The position numbers were made by a program, and so were the translations under genes. From Stenotrophomonas maltophilia (GTDB lineage: Bacteria > Pseudomonadota > Gammaproteobacteria > Xanthomonadales > Xanthomonadaceae), in assembly GCA_002387845.1 (NCBI GenBank), contig DGLB01000048.1, forward strand, positions 1 through 64,000: 64,000 nucleotides of DNA. Direction: 5' to 3'. Under the pieces are notes generated by a model. The model worked only from the letters and a program-made list of their open reading frames with translations, ran no database searches and was not told the DNA's origin. This document shows, in pieces, positions 33,763 to 42,165 of the stretch (the stretch's first letter is position 1; the number at the start of each line of letters is the position of its first letter).

Positions 33763-35265
33763 ATGAGCCTTGCGCTGGTGCACAGCCGCGCCCGCATCGG
33801 CATACACGCGCCTGCGGTGCGTATTGAAGTAATGCTGAGCGGCGGCCTGCCGCACACCACGCTGGTGGGCCTGCCCGCCGCTGCTGTCCGTGAATCCTGC
33901 GATCGGGTACGCGCCGCGTTGCTGTGTGCGCAGTTCGAGTACCCGAACCAGCGCATCCTGATCAATCTGGCTCCCGCCGACCTGCCCAAGGAAGGCGGCC
34001 GCTTCGACCTCGCCATCGCGCTGGGCATTCTCGGGGCCAGCGGACAGATCGACCCGTTGCTGCTGAATCGCTATGAGTTTCTGGGCGAGCTGGCGCTGAC
34101 CGGTGAGCTGCGCGGCGTGGATGGCGTGCTGCCGGCGGCGCTGGCGGCAGCCGAGGCCGGGCGCAGCCTCATTGTGGCGGCCGCCAATGGCGCGGAAGCC
34201 GGGCTGGCCGAAGACGCCGATGTACGGGTCGGGCGTACGCTGCTGGAGGTGTGTGCCTCGTTGCAGGCGCATGACCTTCCCCGGGCCGTTCCTGCCGAGG
34301 CCGTGGCCGCACAGGTACCCGACCTGCGCGATGTACGCGGCCAACACCTGGCCCGTCGTGCGCTGGAAGTGGCCGCCGCCGGTGGCCACCATCTGTTGCT
34401 GCTGGGCAGCCCGGGCTGTGGCAAAACCTTGCTGGCCTCGCGGCTGCCGGGCATCCTGCCAGACGCGACCGAAGCCGAAGCGTTGCAGACCGCGGTCATC
34501 ACTTCGTGCAGCGGCAACGGCATTGATACCGCCCGCTGGCGGCAGCGCCCCTTCCGTGCCCCGCACCACACCGCCAGTGCGGTCTCGCTGGTGGGGGGTG
34601 GAAGCTATCCGCGTCCGGGCGAGATCTCGCTCGCGCACAACGGCGTACTGTTTCTGGACGAGTTGCCGGAATGGAGCCGGCACACACTGGAAGTGCTGCG
34701 CGAGCCGTTGGAGTCCGGTCACGTCAATGTCGCCCGCGCGGCACGCACCGATGCCTTCCCTGCCCGCTTCCAGCTGGTGGCCGCCATGAACCCCTGCCCC
34801 TGCGGCTGGGCCGGCGACAGAAGCGGGCGTTGCTGCTGCACACAGGAGAGCATCCGCCGCTACAGAGCACGAATCTCGGGACCGCTGCTGGACCGCATCG
34901 ACCTGCATGTGCAGGTGCCGCGACTGGAGCCAACCGAGCTGCGCAGCGACGCCCCGCTGGGCGAGGACAGCGACAGCGTCCGGGCACGCGTGGTGGCGAC
35001 GCGCGACGTCCAGCTACGGCGTGCTGGCAAACCCAATGCCCTGCTGGTTCCCACAGAACTGGACAAACACTGCCGTCTGGCCGAAGACGACCAGTATCTG
35101 CTGGAAGCGGCCGTCGAGCAGTTGCAGCTCTCTGCCCGCTCCATGCACCGCATCCTGCGTGTCGCGCGTACCGTCGCTGATCTGGCCGGTTGCGACAACA
35201 TCGAAACCACGCATCTGGCCGAGGCCATCGGTTATCGGCAGGTGGATCGGGGGCGTGTCGGATGA
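33763..35265 (+). CDS. comM: ComM/YifB-type MCM-like AAA+ helicase
   Basis: 500 residues, full length. An N-terminal Lon-protease-like fold (MSLALVHSRARIGIHAPAVRIEVMLSGGLPHTTLVGLPAAAVRES) precedes the AAA+ core. Walker A is LLGSPGCGKTLLASRLPG, Walker B is GVLFLDELPEW, and sensor I/arginine-finger regions include AMNPCPCGW and LLDRIDLHVQVPRL. Cysteine-rich zinc-like residues lie in CPCGWAGDRSGRCCCT. ComM promotes branch migration during integration of transformed DNA. Elsewhere in the family it lies close to ubiK; here about 15 kb separates them. Confidence 0.94.
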   Translation: MSLALVHSRARIGIHAPAVRIEVMLSGGLPHTTLVGLPAAAVRESCDRVRAALLCAQFEYPNQRILINLAPADLPKEGGRFDLAIALGILGASGQIDPLLLNRYEFLGELALTGELRGVDGVLPAALAAAEAGRSLIVAAANGAEAGLAEDADVRVGRTLLEVCASLQAHDLPRAVPAEAVAAQVPDLRDVRGQHLARRALEVAAAGGHHLLLLGSPGCGKTLLASRLPGILPDATEAEALQTAVITSCSGNGIDTARWRQRPFRAPHHTASAVSLVGGGSYPRPGEISLAHNGVLFLDELPEWSRHTLEVLREPLESGHVNVARAARTDAFPARFQLVAAMNPCPCGWAGDRSGRCCCTQESIRRYRARISGPLLDRIDLHVQVPRLEPTELRSDAPLGEDSDSVRARVVATRDVQLRRAGKPNALLVPTELDKHCRLAEDDQYLLEAAVEQLQLSARSMHRILRVARTVADLAGCDNIETTHLAEAIGYRQVDRGRVG

Positions 35266-35310
35266 GCGCTCGAATGAAACCAACCGTTTGGGTTATTCCG
35301 GAGTAAGCTG

Positions 35311-35559
35311 GTGCCGACAGTTGCCCGAATCAAGGGACTGAGAGTTGTCATTTTTCCGAACGACCACGCTCCTGCACACGTTCACGTGATAGGAGCCGCT
35401 GGTAACGCGGTGTTCCACCTTTGCTGTCCTGGCGGTCCACCGGAGATCAGAAGTTACAGCGGCTTCACCGCAATCGATGTCAGAAAGCTGCATCGCAACC
35501 TCGTACCGCTTGTTACCCGTCTTTGTACTTGTCGGAGCGCTATCCATGACCATCACTGA
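35311..35559 (+). CDS. DUF4160 protein
   Basis: 82 residues from a GTG start (MPTVARIKGLRVVIFPNDHAPAHVHVIGAAGNAVFHLC). The phrase FPNDHAPAHVHV is the DUF4160 hallmark. It overlaps the following DUF2442 gene by 14 bp. DUF4160/DUF2442 pairs recur in bacterial genomes and have a toxin-antitoxin-like layout, but I know of no demonstrated activity. Confidence 0.8.
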   Translation: MPTVARIKGLRVVIFPNDHAPAHVHVIGAAGNAVFHLCCPGGPPEIRSYSGFTAIDVRKLHRNLVPLVTRLCTCRSAIHDHH

Positions 35560-36082
35560 CCAGCAGCTCGCAATGGCACGCGGCGAGATGCAGCGACTGC
35601 AGGAAGCCAGTGCGGTCGTGTCCGTGCGCTATCAGCGGAGCACGCGACGGGTCGTGCTTGAGCTTGTCACCGGCATACAGCTGTCGGTCCCGGTTGACCG
35701 GGTACAGGGACTGACCAAGGCAAGTGCCAGTCAGTTGAGCGAGATTGAGGTCTCACCCAGTGGTTTGGCGCTTCACTGGCCACAGATTGACGCTGATGTG
35801 TATGTACCCGGCCTGCTTCAGGGGGCCCTTGGTAGCAAGAAGTGGATGGCGTCGCTGATGGGACGCGACGGCGGGAAGTCGACGAGCGACGCAAAGCGGA
35901 CCGCAGCGCGACAGAACGGCCGGCTGGGAGGGCGTCCGCGCGCCAAGGAAGAACCCACCGACACGCGACCGGAGCGGCAGGCGAACCTGTCGGGTTCTGT
36001 GAACGCACGAAGTGGAGTGGCATCCGGCGCGTCCTCTGCCATGGTTCGGCACAGCGCAGCCAAAGGCAAAGCTCCCAGCTGA
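35546..36082 (+). CDS. DUF2442 protein, likely partner of DUF4160
   Basis: 178 residues from the ATG of MTITDQQLAMARGEMQRLQEASAVVSVRYQ. The DUF2442 core is RRVVLELVTGIQLSVPVDRVQGL...LSEIEVSPSGLALHWPQIDADVYVPGLLQGALGSKKW. The tail SDAKRTAARQNGRLGGRPRA is a small basic segment shared with some antitoxins. A Ser/Ala-rich extension of about 50 residues follows that looks disordered. Its start inside the DUF4160 gene implies coupled translation. Confidence 0.8.
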   Translation: MTITDQQLAMARGEMQRLQEASAVVSVRYQRSTRRVVLELVTGIQLSVPVDRVQGLTKASASQLSEIEVSPSGLALHWPQIDADVYVPGLLQGALGSKKWMASLMGRDGGKSTSDAKRTAARQNGRLGGRPRAKEEPTDTRPERQANLSGSVNARSGVASGASSAMVRHSAAKGKAPS

Positions 36083-36089
36083 CGCAACG

Positions 36090-37706
36090 TTACACCACGG
36101 CGCTTCCCAGCCGCTCCTCCAGCTCCACCTCACGCGTGATATCGGTAAAGAACCCGTACCACCTTCGCGCGTGGCCGGTTTCCTTCAGATCACCGCGGCT
36201 CAGTACCCAACGCCGGCTTCCGTCTGGCCATTCCAGCCGGAAGCGGGTCTGGAACATGGTCGCCGCCGGATCGCGCCCCACCCACTCGCTGCGCACCCGC
36301 TCGCGGTCGGGCGGGTCCATGCGGGCGTACCAGCTGTCGATGCGCTCGCGCACGCTCATCGCGGCCAGCTCCATCGGATGCGGGGTCATGTAGCTCAATT
36401 CACCGGACTCTTCCGCCACCCAGAACACGGTGGGCGTCGCCGGCGTGGCATACACATCTTCCTGTTCACGGGCGCGCAGCGCCGCCTCGTAGCGCTTGGT
36501 GTCGGTGACGTCGATGCAGACCACCGAAACACCGAGCACCACGCCGCCGGCATCACTGACCCGCTCGTGATTGAGCAGGAAGGTTTCCGCGGTATGCGGC
36601 ATCACCACTTCGCTCAGGTCGCCCTGGTCATCACAGAAGCCACGCAGGATCAGCTCCAACGCGCGCCCGCCGATCTCCACCGGCAGCACATCGGTCACCT
36701 TCTGCCCGATCACCTCGTAGCGTGGCACGTGGATCATGTTGCAGAACTTGGTGTTGGCTGCAGCAAAGCGCAGGTCGGGGTCGATGAAGGCCAGGCCTAC
36801 CGGCGAGCGTTCGTACAGAATCTCGAGCTGGTACTGGCGCTGGTAAGGGGTGAGATGCGTGCTTGAGGGGGCCGCCTGGCGTGGCTCGAACCGCGCCAGC
36901 CAGCCGGCAGCGGTGGCCGCGTCCATCGCCGGAGCCAGCCACCAGCCCTGGTAGGTGTCGCACCCGATGCTGGCCAGAAACTCCAGCTGGAATCGCGTTT
37001 CCACGCTTTCCGCGACCACTTTTGCGCCCAGGCTTTTGCCCAGGCCGACGATGGCCGACACAATCTTGCGGCTGGCCTCGTCCTGCTCCAGCGCGCGAAT
37101 GAAGCTGCCATCGATCTTGATCTTGTCGAACTGGAACCGATGCAGGCGCACCAGGCTGGAGTAGCCGGTGCCGAAGTCGTCCAGCATGGTCTTGATGCCC
37201 AGTTCGCGCAGATGGGCAATGCCCAGTTCGGCCGCGCGCTCGTCCTCCACCACCTCGACCTCGGTCATCTCCACGCGTATCCGCCGCAGCGGGAATCCGG
37301 TGGCTTTGAGCGTGGCAATGATGTGGTCCACCGTCGCTGACTCCTGCAGCATGGTGGGCGGCATGTTGAAGGCCAGGTAGAAGTCGCCAGGCCATTCGCG
37401 GGCGGCGCGGCAGGCCTGCTCCACCAGGTGGATGGTGAGGCTGGCGATCAACCCGGCGTTCACCGCAACGGGGATGAAGGCGTCGGGCAGTAACAGGCGG
37501 CCGTCGCTGGTGCGCCAGCGGGCCAGCACTTCAAAGCCACGCAGATTGCCGGACTGCACGTCCACGATCGGCTGGAAGTACGGAACAATGGCCGAAGTAC
37601 GCAGCGCATATTCCAGCGCATCGTCGGTGATTTCCGGGACAGGGGTCGCAGCTTCGACACGTGCATGCAGGGGTTCGACAGCGGTCATGCGGTGTGTCTG
37701 TGGCAT
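36090..37706 (-). CDS. EAL-domain c-di-GMP phosphodiesterase with C-terminal PAS domains
   Basis: 538 residues. The EAL domain comes first (about 30-270): FEVLARW (EVL in place of EAL), FNMPPTM with the metal-binding Asn, RVEMTEVEV, MLDDFGTGYSSL, DKIKIDGSFI with Lys, VVAESVET, and QGWW where QGY is usual. The metal and base residues are kept, so activity is likely. Two PAS-like domains follow (SPVGLAFIDPDLRFAAANTKF and the VFWVAEESGELSYM segment, ending GFFTDITREVELEERL). Most family members carry sensors before the EAL domain; here the order is reversed. An alternative start lies six codons in. A perfect CRP/Clp-type palindrome lies about 250 bp upstream. Confidence 0.88.
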   Translation of the reverse strand: MPQTHRMTAVEPLHARVEAATPVPEITDDALEYALRTSAIVPYFQPIVDVQSGNLRGFEVLARWRTSDGRLLLPDAFIPVAVNAGLIASLTIHLVEQACRAAREWPGDFYLAFNMPPTMLQESATVDHIIATLKATGFPLRRIRVEMTEVEVVEDERAAELGIAHLRELGIKTMLDDFGTGYSSLVRLHRFQFDKIKIDGSFIRALEQDEASRKIVSAIVGLGKSLGAKVVAESVETRFQLEFLASIGCDTYQGWWLAPAMDAATAAGWLARFEPRQAAPSSTHLTPYQRQYQLEILYERSPVGLAFIDPDLRFAAANTKFCNMIHVPRYEVIGQKVTDVLPVEIGGRALELILRGFCDDQGDLSEVVMPHTAETFLLNHERVSDAGGVVLGVSVVCIDVTDTKRYEAALRAREQEDVYATPATPTVFWVAEESGELSYMTPHPMELAAMSVRERIDSWYARMDPPDRERVRSEWVGRDPAATMFQTRFRLEWPDGSRRWVLSRGDLKETGHARRWYGFFTDITREVELEERLGSAVV

Positions 37707-38091
37707 TCCGGACTCGGCGGAAAAGGGGGCGGAAGCAGGAGCGGTGGAGATGTTAGCGAACTAACGATGCAAGCAATGTGCCGCGACAGTTCGCTCAACC
37801 AGCATGCGCAATCACGCGTAGACGTTTTGTGCGACTGATTGTCGCATTACTGTTGCGCGGGCTTTTCACGCCTCGGAACTGAAAGTGTGACGGCGTTTTG
37901 AGCGCGGCATCGGACGTCTGCGGATGCTTGCCTTCGTACGCTTGAGAGGGCCATCGCAATTGTGATGCGCATCACAATTGAATCGGACGCAGCCTTGTTT
38001 TCGCGTGGTTCAACATTCGCATGCGTACGCACGAAAACTGCGCAGAAATCCCGGCTGCCGGCGCAATCGCCGGCAGCCCGTTGCACAGCTG
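37707..38091. promoter_or_regulatory. 385-bp control region with a perfect CRP/Clp-type palindrome
   Basis: No gene seen. At 37957-37980 CAATTGTGATGC is followed directly by its inverse GCATCACAATTG, a 24-bp perfect palindrome whose core TGTGA-N6-TCACA is the ideal site for CRP, or Clp in this family. A second inverted repeat, TGCGAC-N5-GTCGCA, lies at 37830-37846. Both precede the EAL gene. In Xanthomonas, Clp is a c-di-GMP-responsive regulator. Confidence 0.6.
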
Positions 38092-38928
38092 TCAGCCGCG
38101 CAGCACGAAGCGCTCCAGCGCCAGCGCGACGCCGTCCTCGGCGTTGGTTGCGGTCTCATGCAAAGCGGTAGCTTTGACCACATCCACCGCATTGCCCATG
38201 GCGACACTGGTGCCGGCAAACTGCAGCATGGTCAGGTCGTTCTCCTGGTCACCGATGGCCATCACCTGGCTGCGGTCCAGTCCCAGATGTTCGGCCAGCA
38301 TCCGCAGTCCCGGGCCCTTGCCGGCGCGATGGTCGAACACTTCCAGGAAGAACGCCGCGCTTTTGAGCACGGCAAAGCGGCGGGTCAGTTCCGCAGGCAG
38401 TCGCGCGATCGCCGCATCCAGCACCGTCGGTTCGTCCACCATCATCAGCTTGATGAAGGACATGTCCGGGTCCATCTCCTCGACGCTGCGGTACGAGAGC
38501 GGCACATGCGAAAGATGCGAATCCACCACCGTGTAGCGGCTGATGTCGCGGTTGGTGGTGTACAGGCGCTTGCCGTCCAGCGCCTGGAAGTGCACGCCCA
38601 GTTCGCGCGCCACCTGCTCCACATACTGGAAATCCTTGAACGTCAGGGGAAACTCGGCGACGCGGTGACCATCCCCCAGCCGCTGCACCAGCCCGCCATT
38701 GCAGGCAATGCAGTAGTCCTCCGCACCATCGATGCCCAGCTCGTCGAGGAAGGGGGCCAGGCCGGACACCGGACGGCCACTGGCCAACACCACACGCACG
38801 CCCTGGGTGCACGCCTGTGCGATGGCCTGCTTCACCCGCGGCGTAAGTTGGTGGGCCGGGTTCAGCAAGGTGCCATCCATATCGATGGCGACCAGTTCGA
38901 TTGCCGGCGCGCGCAGGCCCATGTCCAT
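38092..38928 (-). CDS. Cof-type HAD-IIB sugar-phosphate/nucleotide phosphatase
   Basis: 278 residues from the ATG of MDMGLRAPAIELVAIDMDGTLL; an ATG 12 codons upstream lacks a ribosome-binding site. HAD motif I is AIDMDGTLLNP, motif II is RVVLASGRPVSG, the Lys of motif III is in HRAGKGPGLRMLAEHLGL, and motif IV is VMAIGDQENDLTMLQFAGTSVAMGNA. The large C2 cap is type B. Substrates of this group include phosphosugars, FMN and PLP; none can be fixed here. Confidence 0.9.
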   Translation of the reverse strand: MDMGLRAPAIELVAIDMDGTLLNPAHQLTPRVKQAIAQACTQGVRVVLASGRPVSGLAPFLDELGIDGAEDYCIACNGGLVQRLGDGHRVAEFPLTFKDFQYVEQVARELGVHFQALDGKRLYTTNRDISRYTVVDSHLSHVPLSYRSVEEMDPDMSFIKLMMVDEPTVLDAAIARLPAELTRRFAVLKSAAFFLEVFDHRAGKGPGLRMLAEHLGLDRSQVMAIGDQENDLTMLQFAGTSVAMGNAVDVVKATALHETATNAEDGVALALERFVLRG

Positions 38929-39016
38929 CACTTCAACCCTTTCAATTGCAACAGATTCCGGCACCGGGGCCGGGCGCTAGTGTATGCCAGCGATGTTGCA
39001 GGCGGGCCGACCCGTG

Positions 39017-39625
39017 CTACAGGGGCCTCCCTCTGGCAACCGCCACGCAGCGCTCACCGAACACCACCTCGCCCTGGCACAACACCTCCATGAGCGGCGC
39101 GGCGGAGACCTTGCCGGCCCAGTAGTCGGCAATCTGCGACTCTGCCCTGGTGTACTCCCAACCGCCTTCAATGGCGCTCAGCAGCGCGTAGTCCAGACGG
39201 GCCTGGGTCGTACATCCGGACAGGTCGACCTTGCACAGCAGTTCGCCGATACCGTGCTCGTGCTTGAAGGTGGCCGCCTCCTCCAGCGTGGGGGTTGCGA
39301 AGAACGATTCCAGGCGCGACAACTGCTCGGGAAACAAGTCCGCGCGCACCCGTTCGTACAGGCTCTCCCAGAACAGCAGGGACAGTCGTGCCGATGGCAC
39401 GCCATGCAGCTGCGGATACCGGCTGCCGGCTCCAACCAACGCCAGGCCCAGCGGTGCATCCGGCTGTCGTTTCGCCAGATCCAGGGCATGGCGCATGGCG
39501 TGATGCAGACCATGACGGTGGGGGTCCACCTTCAGGCCATAGTGGTACTCCGCAGTGGACACGATTCGATAGTGCGCATAGTGCGCACGCTCGACCGACT
39601 TGTAGCCGAGCTTGATCCGGTGCAT
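39017..39625 (-). CDS. Uncharacterised protein, possibly DUF2441-like
   Basis: 202 residues starting MHRIKLGYKSVERAHYAHYRIVSTAEYHYG. The segment RLSLLFWESLYERVRADLFPEQLSRLESFFATPTLEEA and the late Tyr/Trp-containing helix resemble proteins I recall as DUF2441, but I am not certain. No signal peptide or catalytic motif is recognised. It lies downstream of the effector gene on the same strand but behind a strong terminator, so it is probably a separate unit. Confidence 0.55.
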   Translation of the reverse strand: MHRIKLGYKSVERAHYAHYRIVSTAEYHYGLKVDPHRHGLHHAMRHALDLAKRQPDAPLGLALVGAGSRYPQLHGVPSARLSLLFWESLYERVRADLFPEQLSRLESFFATPTLEEAATFKHEHGIGELLCKVDLSGCTTQARLDYALLSAIEGGWEYTRAESQIADYWAGKVSAAPLMEVLCQGEVVFGERCVAVARGRPL

Positions 39626-39698
39626 CGACGGCCTCCTTCCGTGAATTCCAACCCGTCATCGGTATCGGCCATGGCCCGGCGAACTTGCGCTGCAGTGC

Positions 39699-39731
39699 AA
39701 AAAAAGGCCGGCCAGGTTGCCCCGGCCGGCC
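39699..39731 (-). terminator. Rho-independent terminator of the effector module
   Basis: On the minus strand GGCCGGCC (39731-39724) pairs with GGCCGGCC (39713-39706), followed at once by seven T. It ends the lipoprotein-lipoprotein-effector transcript 39 bp past the effector stop. Confidence 0.75.
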
Positions 39732-39769
39732 CCAACACCACACTCATGGCCCCTTGCGGGGCCGGAACA

Positions 39770-41536
39770 TCAGCGGCCCATCGCGACCTTCTGCTGTTCT
39801 TCCTGCACCTGGCTCTGCTGGGTGCCGTTGTTGTTGAGCAGCTGCGCGCTGGTCTGCTCCACCGACGGAGCCGGCTGGCCCAGGTCCACCGCCGTGCGGA
39901 AGCCCGGGGTAGTGCCCATCACGAACGCCTTGCCATCCTGCACGGTCACGCCCTGCAGCTTCTCCGGCGAGTCAATGCCGGCCTGCTTGGCCTGGGCGGT
40001 GATGTGGGCGGCGGCTTCGTTGGAGATCGGGCTGGGCAGCTGCGCGCGGATGGCGTTGTGCAGCGGCGTGTCCGGATGACCCTTGTCGCCCAGCAGCGGG
40101 CCGGCCGGCTTGGCCTGCGACTGCTGCTGCGCCTTCTCCAGTGCGGCGTGGGTCTGCTTGCCGACGATGCCGTCGTCGCCCAACCCGTGCTGCCGCTGGA
40201 AAGCGACGACCGCTTCGCGGGTGTTGTCGCCGAACTTGCCGTCCTCGGCCAAGCGCTTGCCGTCGGCATCGCGCACGCCCAGGCGGTTGAGTTCCTTCTG
40301 CAGTTCGGTGACCTCATCGCTACGGTCACCCTTGCGCAGGGTACCGGCCGGCGCGTCATGGTCATGGGCGTGGCCGTGCTTGCCCTCTGCCTGCACCACG
40401 CCCTTGTTCCAGTAGGCCTCCGGATTGATCAGGTTCCCCTTGGGATCCTTCATCTGGTAATGCACGTGCTGGGCGTACTGGTTCGGGCCCTCCGGGCCGC
40501 GACCGCCCATGGTGCCGATCGGGTCGCCGGGCTGCACGTGCTGTCCAACCTTGGCGGTCAGCCCCTGCATGTGCAGGATCTGGTGCGAGTTGCCGTCGGC
40601 GTCCTGGATCATCACCGTGCCGTACTTGCCACCCACCGAGGTGACCACGCCGGCGACCGGCGAGTGCACGGTCGGGTGCTGCAGGTTGCGGCCGTTCTGT
40701 CCGCCCACGTAGTTGAAATCACTGCCGCCGTGCGCCTTTTCGCCCCGGTGCTCACCGAAGTGGCCGGTGATATGCGGCTTCACCCCGTTATGCGGCGGCA
40801 GCATCACGTTCATGGTGTGCTCGTAAGAGCGGGTCGGGTCCGCCTTGGCGACGGCGGCGGCACCGGCTGCGGCCCCGGCGGCGATCGCTGCGCCGGCCTG
40901 CGCGGCCTGCTGCGGGGCGGCCTGGGTGTGACCGTGGTTCTGCCCCTGGGTCTGGGCCAGACGCTGGTTCACGAACTGCTCGTACTCATCCAGATGCGGC
41001 GCAACCTTGCGCTGGGCCAGTCCCAGGCCGCCGTAATCCTTGCTCGGGCCATCGTGATGGTACTTGTAGATGTAGTCTTCGCCCTGTCCGCGGCTGCGGG
41101 CCAGGTTGCGGTTGTCGACAAAGTGGGCGACCAGTGCGTCCGACTGCGCGTCCACGTCGAAGCGGTTGGCATTGTTTAAACCGTAATGCTTGCCGGTCTT
41201 GTCGATGAACTGACCCAGGCCCGAGGCCGAGGTGGTACCGGCCGCTGCATCGGGATTGAAGCCCGATTCCACGCGGGCAATGGCCAGCACGTGGGCGGTT
41301 TCGCGCGGGGTCAAGCCGGCTTCGCGCGAGGATTCGATGAGCGAGTCGATGACGCGCGACTGCACTTCGGCAGAGGCGTCACCCCAACGGCGGGATTCGC
41401 CATGCAGGCGGCCGTCGGTGCGGTCAATCGGTTCGCGGTAGTGGCTCCACGATTCGATCTGGCTGCTACGGTACGCCGCACCAGGCGGCTGCACCATGCT
41501 GGTGTAGATGTCATTAGGCATGTCTGTGCTATCCAT
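39770..41536 (-). CDS. Antibacterial type IV secretion effector: SLT-like + M23 peptidase + PG-binding + XVIPCD-like tail
   Basis: 588 residues, no signal peptide. About 60-190: lysozyme-like transglycosylase fold, IARVESGFNPDAAAGTTSASGLGQF, catalytic Glu90. Residues 190-235: Ala/Gln linker. About 240-375: M23 endopeptidase with zinc ligands His269 and Asp273 (AHGGSDF) and His357/His359 (QHVHYQ), plus His322. About 400-470: peptidoglycan-binding domain (DGKFGDNTREAVVAFQRQHG). About 478-570: a tail resembling XVIPCD, the signal by which Xanthomonas and Stenotrophomonas effectors dock on VirD4: HPDTPLHNAIRAQL, KAFVMG, PSVEQTSAQL and a Gln-rich end. It would cut glycan and peptide bonds in the periplasm of target bacteria. 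Two lipoprotein genes precede it, as expected for immunity. Confidence 0.82.
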   Translation of the reverse strand: MDSTDMPNDIYTSMVQPPGAAYRSSQIESWSHYREPIDRTDGRLHGESRRWGDASAEVQSRVIDSLIESSREAGLTPRETAHVLAIARVESGFNPDAAAGTTSASGLGQFIDKTGKHYGLNNANRFDVDAQSDALVAHFVDNRNLARSRGQGEDYIYKYHHDGPSKDYGGLGLAQRKVAPHLDEYEQFVNQRLAQTQGQNHGHTQAAPQQAAQAGAAIAAGAAAGAAAVAKADPTRSYEHTMNVMLPPHNGVKPHITGHFGEHRGEKAHGGSDFNYVGGQNGRNLQHPTVHSPVAGVVTSVGGKYGTVMIQDADGNSHQILHMQGLTAKVGQHVQPGDPIGTMGGRGPEGPNQYAQHVHYQMKDPKGNLINPEAYWNKGVVQAEGKHGHAHDHDAPAGTLRKGDRSDEVTELQKELNRLGVRDADGKRLAEDGKFGDNTREAVVAFQRQHGLGDDGIVGKQTHAALEKAQQQSQAKPAGPLLGDKGHPDTPLHNAIRAQLPSPISNEAAAHITAQAKQAGIDSPEKLQGVTVQDGKAFVMGTTPGFRTAVDLGQPAPSVEQTSAQLLNNNGTQQSQVQEEQQKVAMGR

Positions 41537-41615
41537 TCTGTGAGAAAAGGGCTTTCCTTAAAGGGTGTTGCTCCTTGTATCGACCAAGGGCCGATACCTA
41601 CCACGGTGTTGCGTT

Positions 41616-42143
41616 TCACTCTTCGATGTAGTCCACCTCCTGGGGATGGGTGATACCGAGCTTGGCCAGCAGTGCCGAGTATTCATCGTTGTTCGGTGAC
41701 TGCTGGTCGCCTTCGCCCTTCAGCGGTGGATTGCTGCGGGTGAGCGGCTTGCCTTCGGTGTCATACAGATAGAACCATTCGCAGAACGCGCAGCCCTGCT
41801 CCACTTCGCCAAACTGCACGACGAAGTACGACGTGCCCTGTGCATCCTTCACGCAGGCCAGGCCGACTGCGCTGTAGTCGCTCATCTCCGCGGGATTCTC
41901 GAGGGTGCGGCGCTGGCCGTCCTTCTCGATATCCATGCGGGTTCGGGACATTTCGTCCGTGGCCGGCAACACGGTCAGCGACAACCGGGCACCGTTGCAT
42001 TCCTTATGCATGCCTTTCTCTTCTTGCGGGGTGGGTGAAAGGGTGGACGCCGGCGTGGCGACGTCGCCGCCTGGCGCACTGCCCGGCGCGCCGCAGGCGG
42101 CCAGCAGCACGGCAAACACAGGCACAAGATGCAGCTTCGACAT
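41616..42143 (-). CDS. Lipoprotein, probable immunity protein for the effector
   Basis: 175 residues from the ATG of MSKLHLVPVFAVLLAACGAPGSAPGG, with AAGGAG at the right distance upstream. The lipobox LAAC puts the modified Cys at about 17. The mature domain is unrecognised, with a second pair of Cys in QGCAFCEWFYLYDTEGKPL. It lies 79 bp upstream of the effector gene on the same strand, the arrangement of known X-Tfi immunity lipoproteins that neutralise peptidoglycan-degrading effectors in the periplasm. Immunity function is inferred from context only. Confidence 0.7.
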   Translation of the reverse strand: MSKLHLVPVFAVLLAACGAPGSAPGGDVATPASTLSPTPQEEKGMHKECNGARLSLTVLPATDEMSRTRMDIEKDGQRRTLENPAEMSDYSAVGLACVKDAQGTSYFVVQFGEVEQGCAFCEWFYLYDTEGKPLTRSNPPLKGEGDQQSPNNDEYSALLAKLGITHPQEVDYIEE

Positions 42144-42165
42144 CACGCGCTCCTTGTCACAGGGG

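Noticed and set aside
33214..34908. 564-codon open frame antisense to comM
   Set aside because: Shadow of comM and the CGNR gene end.
38984..41179. 731-codon open frame antisense to the effector gene
   Set aside because: Shadow of the SLT/M23 protein, with no domain and no ribosome-binding site.
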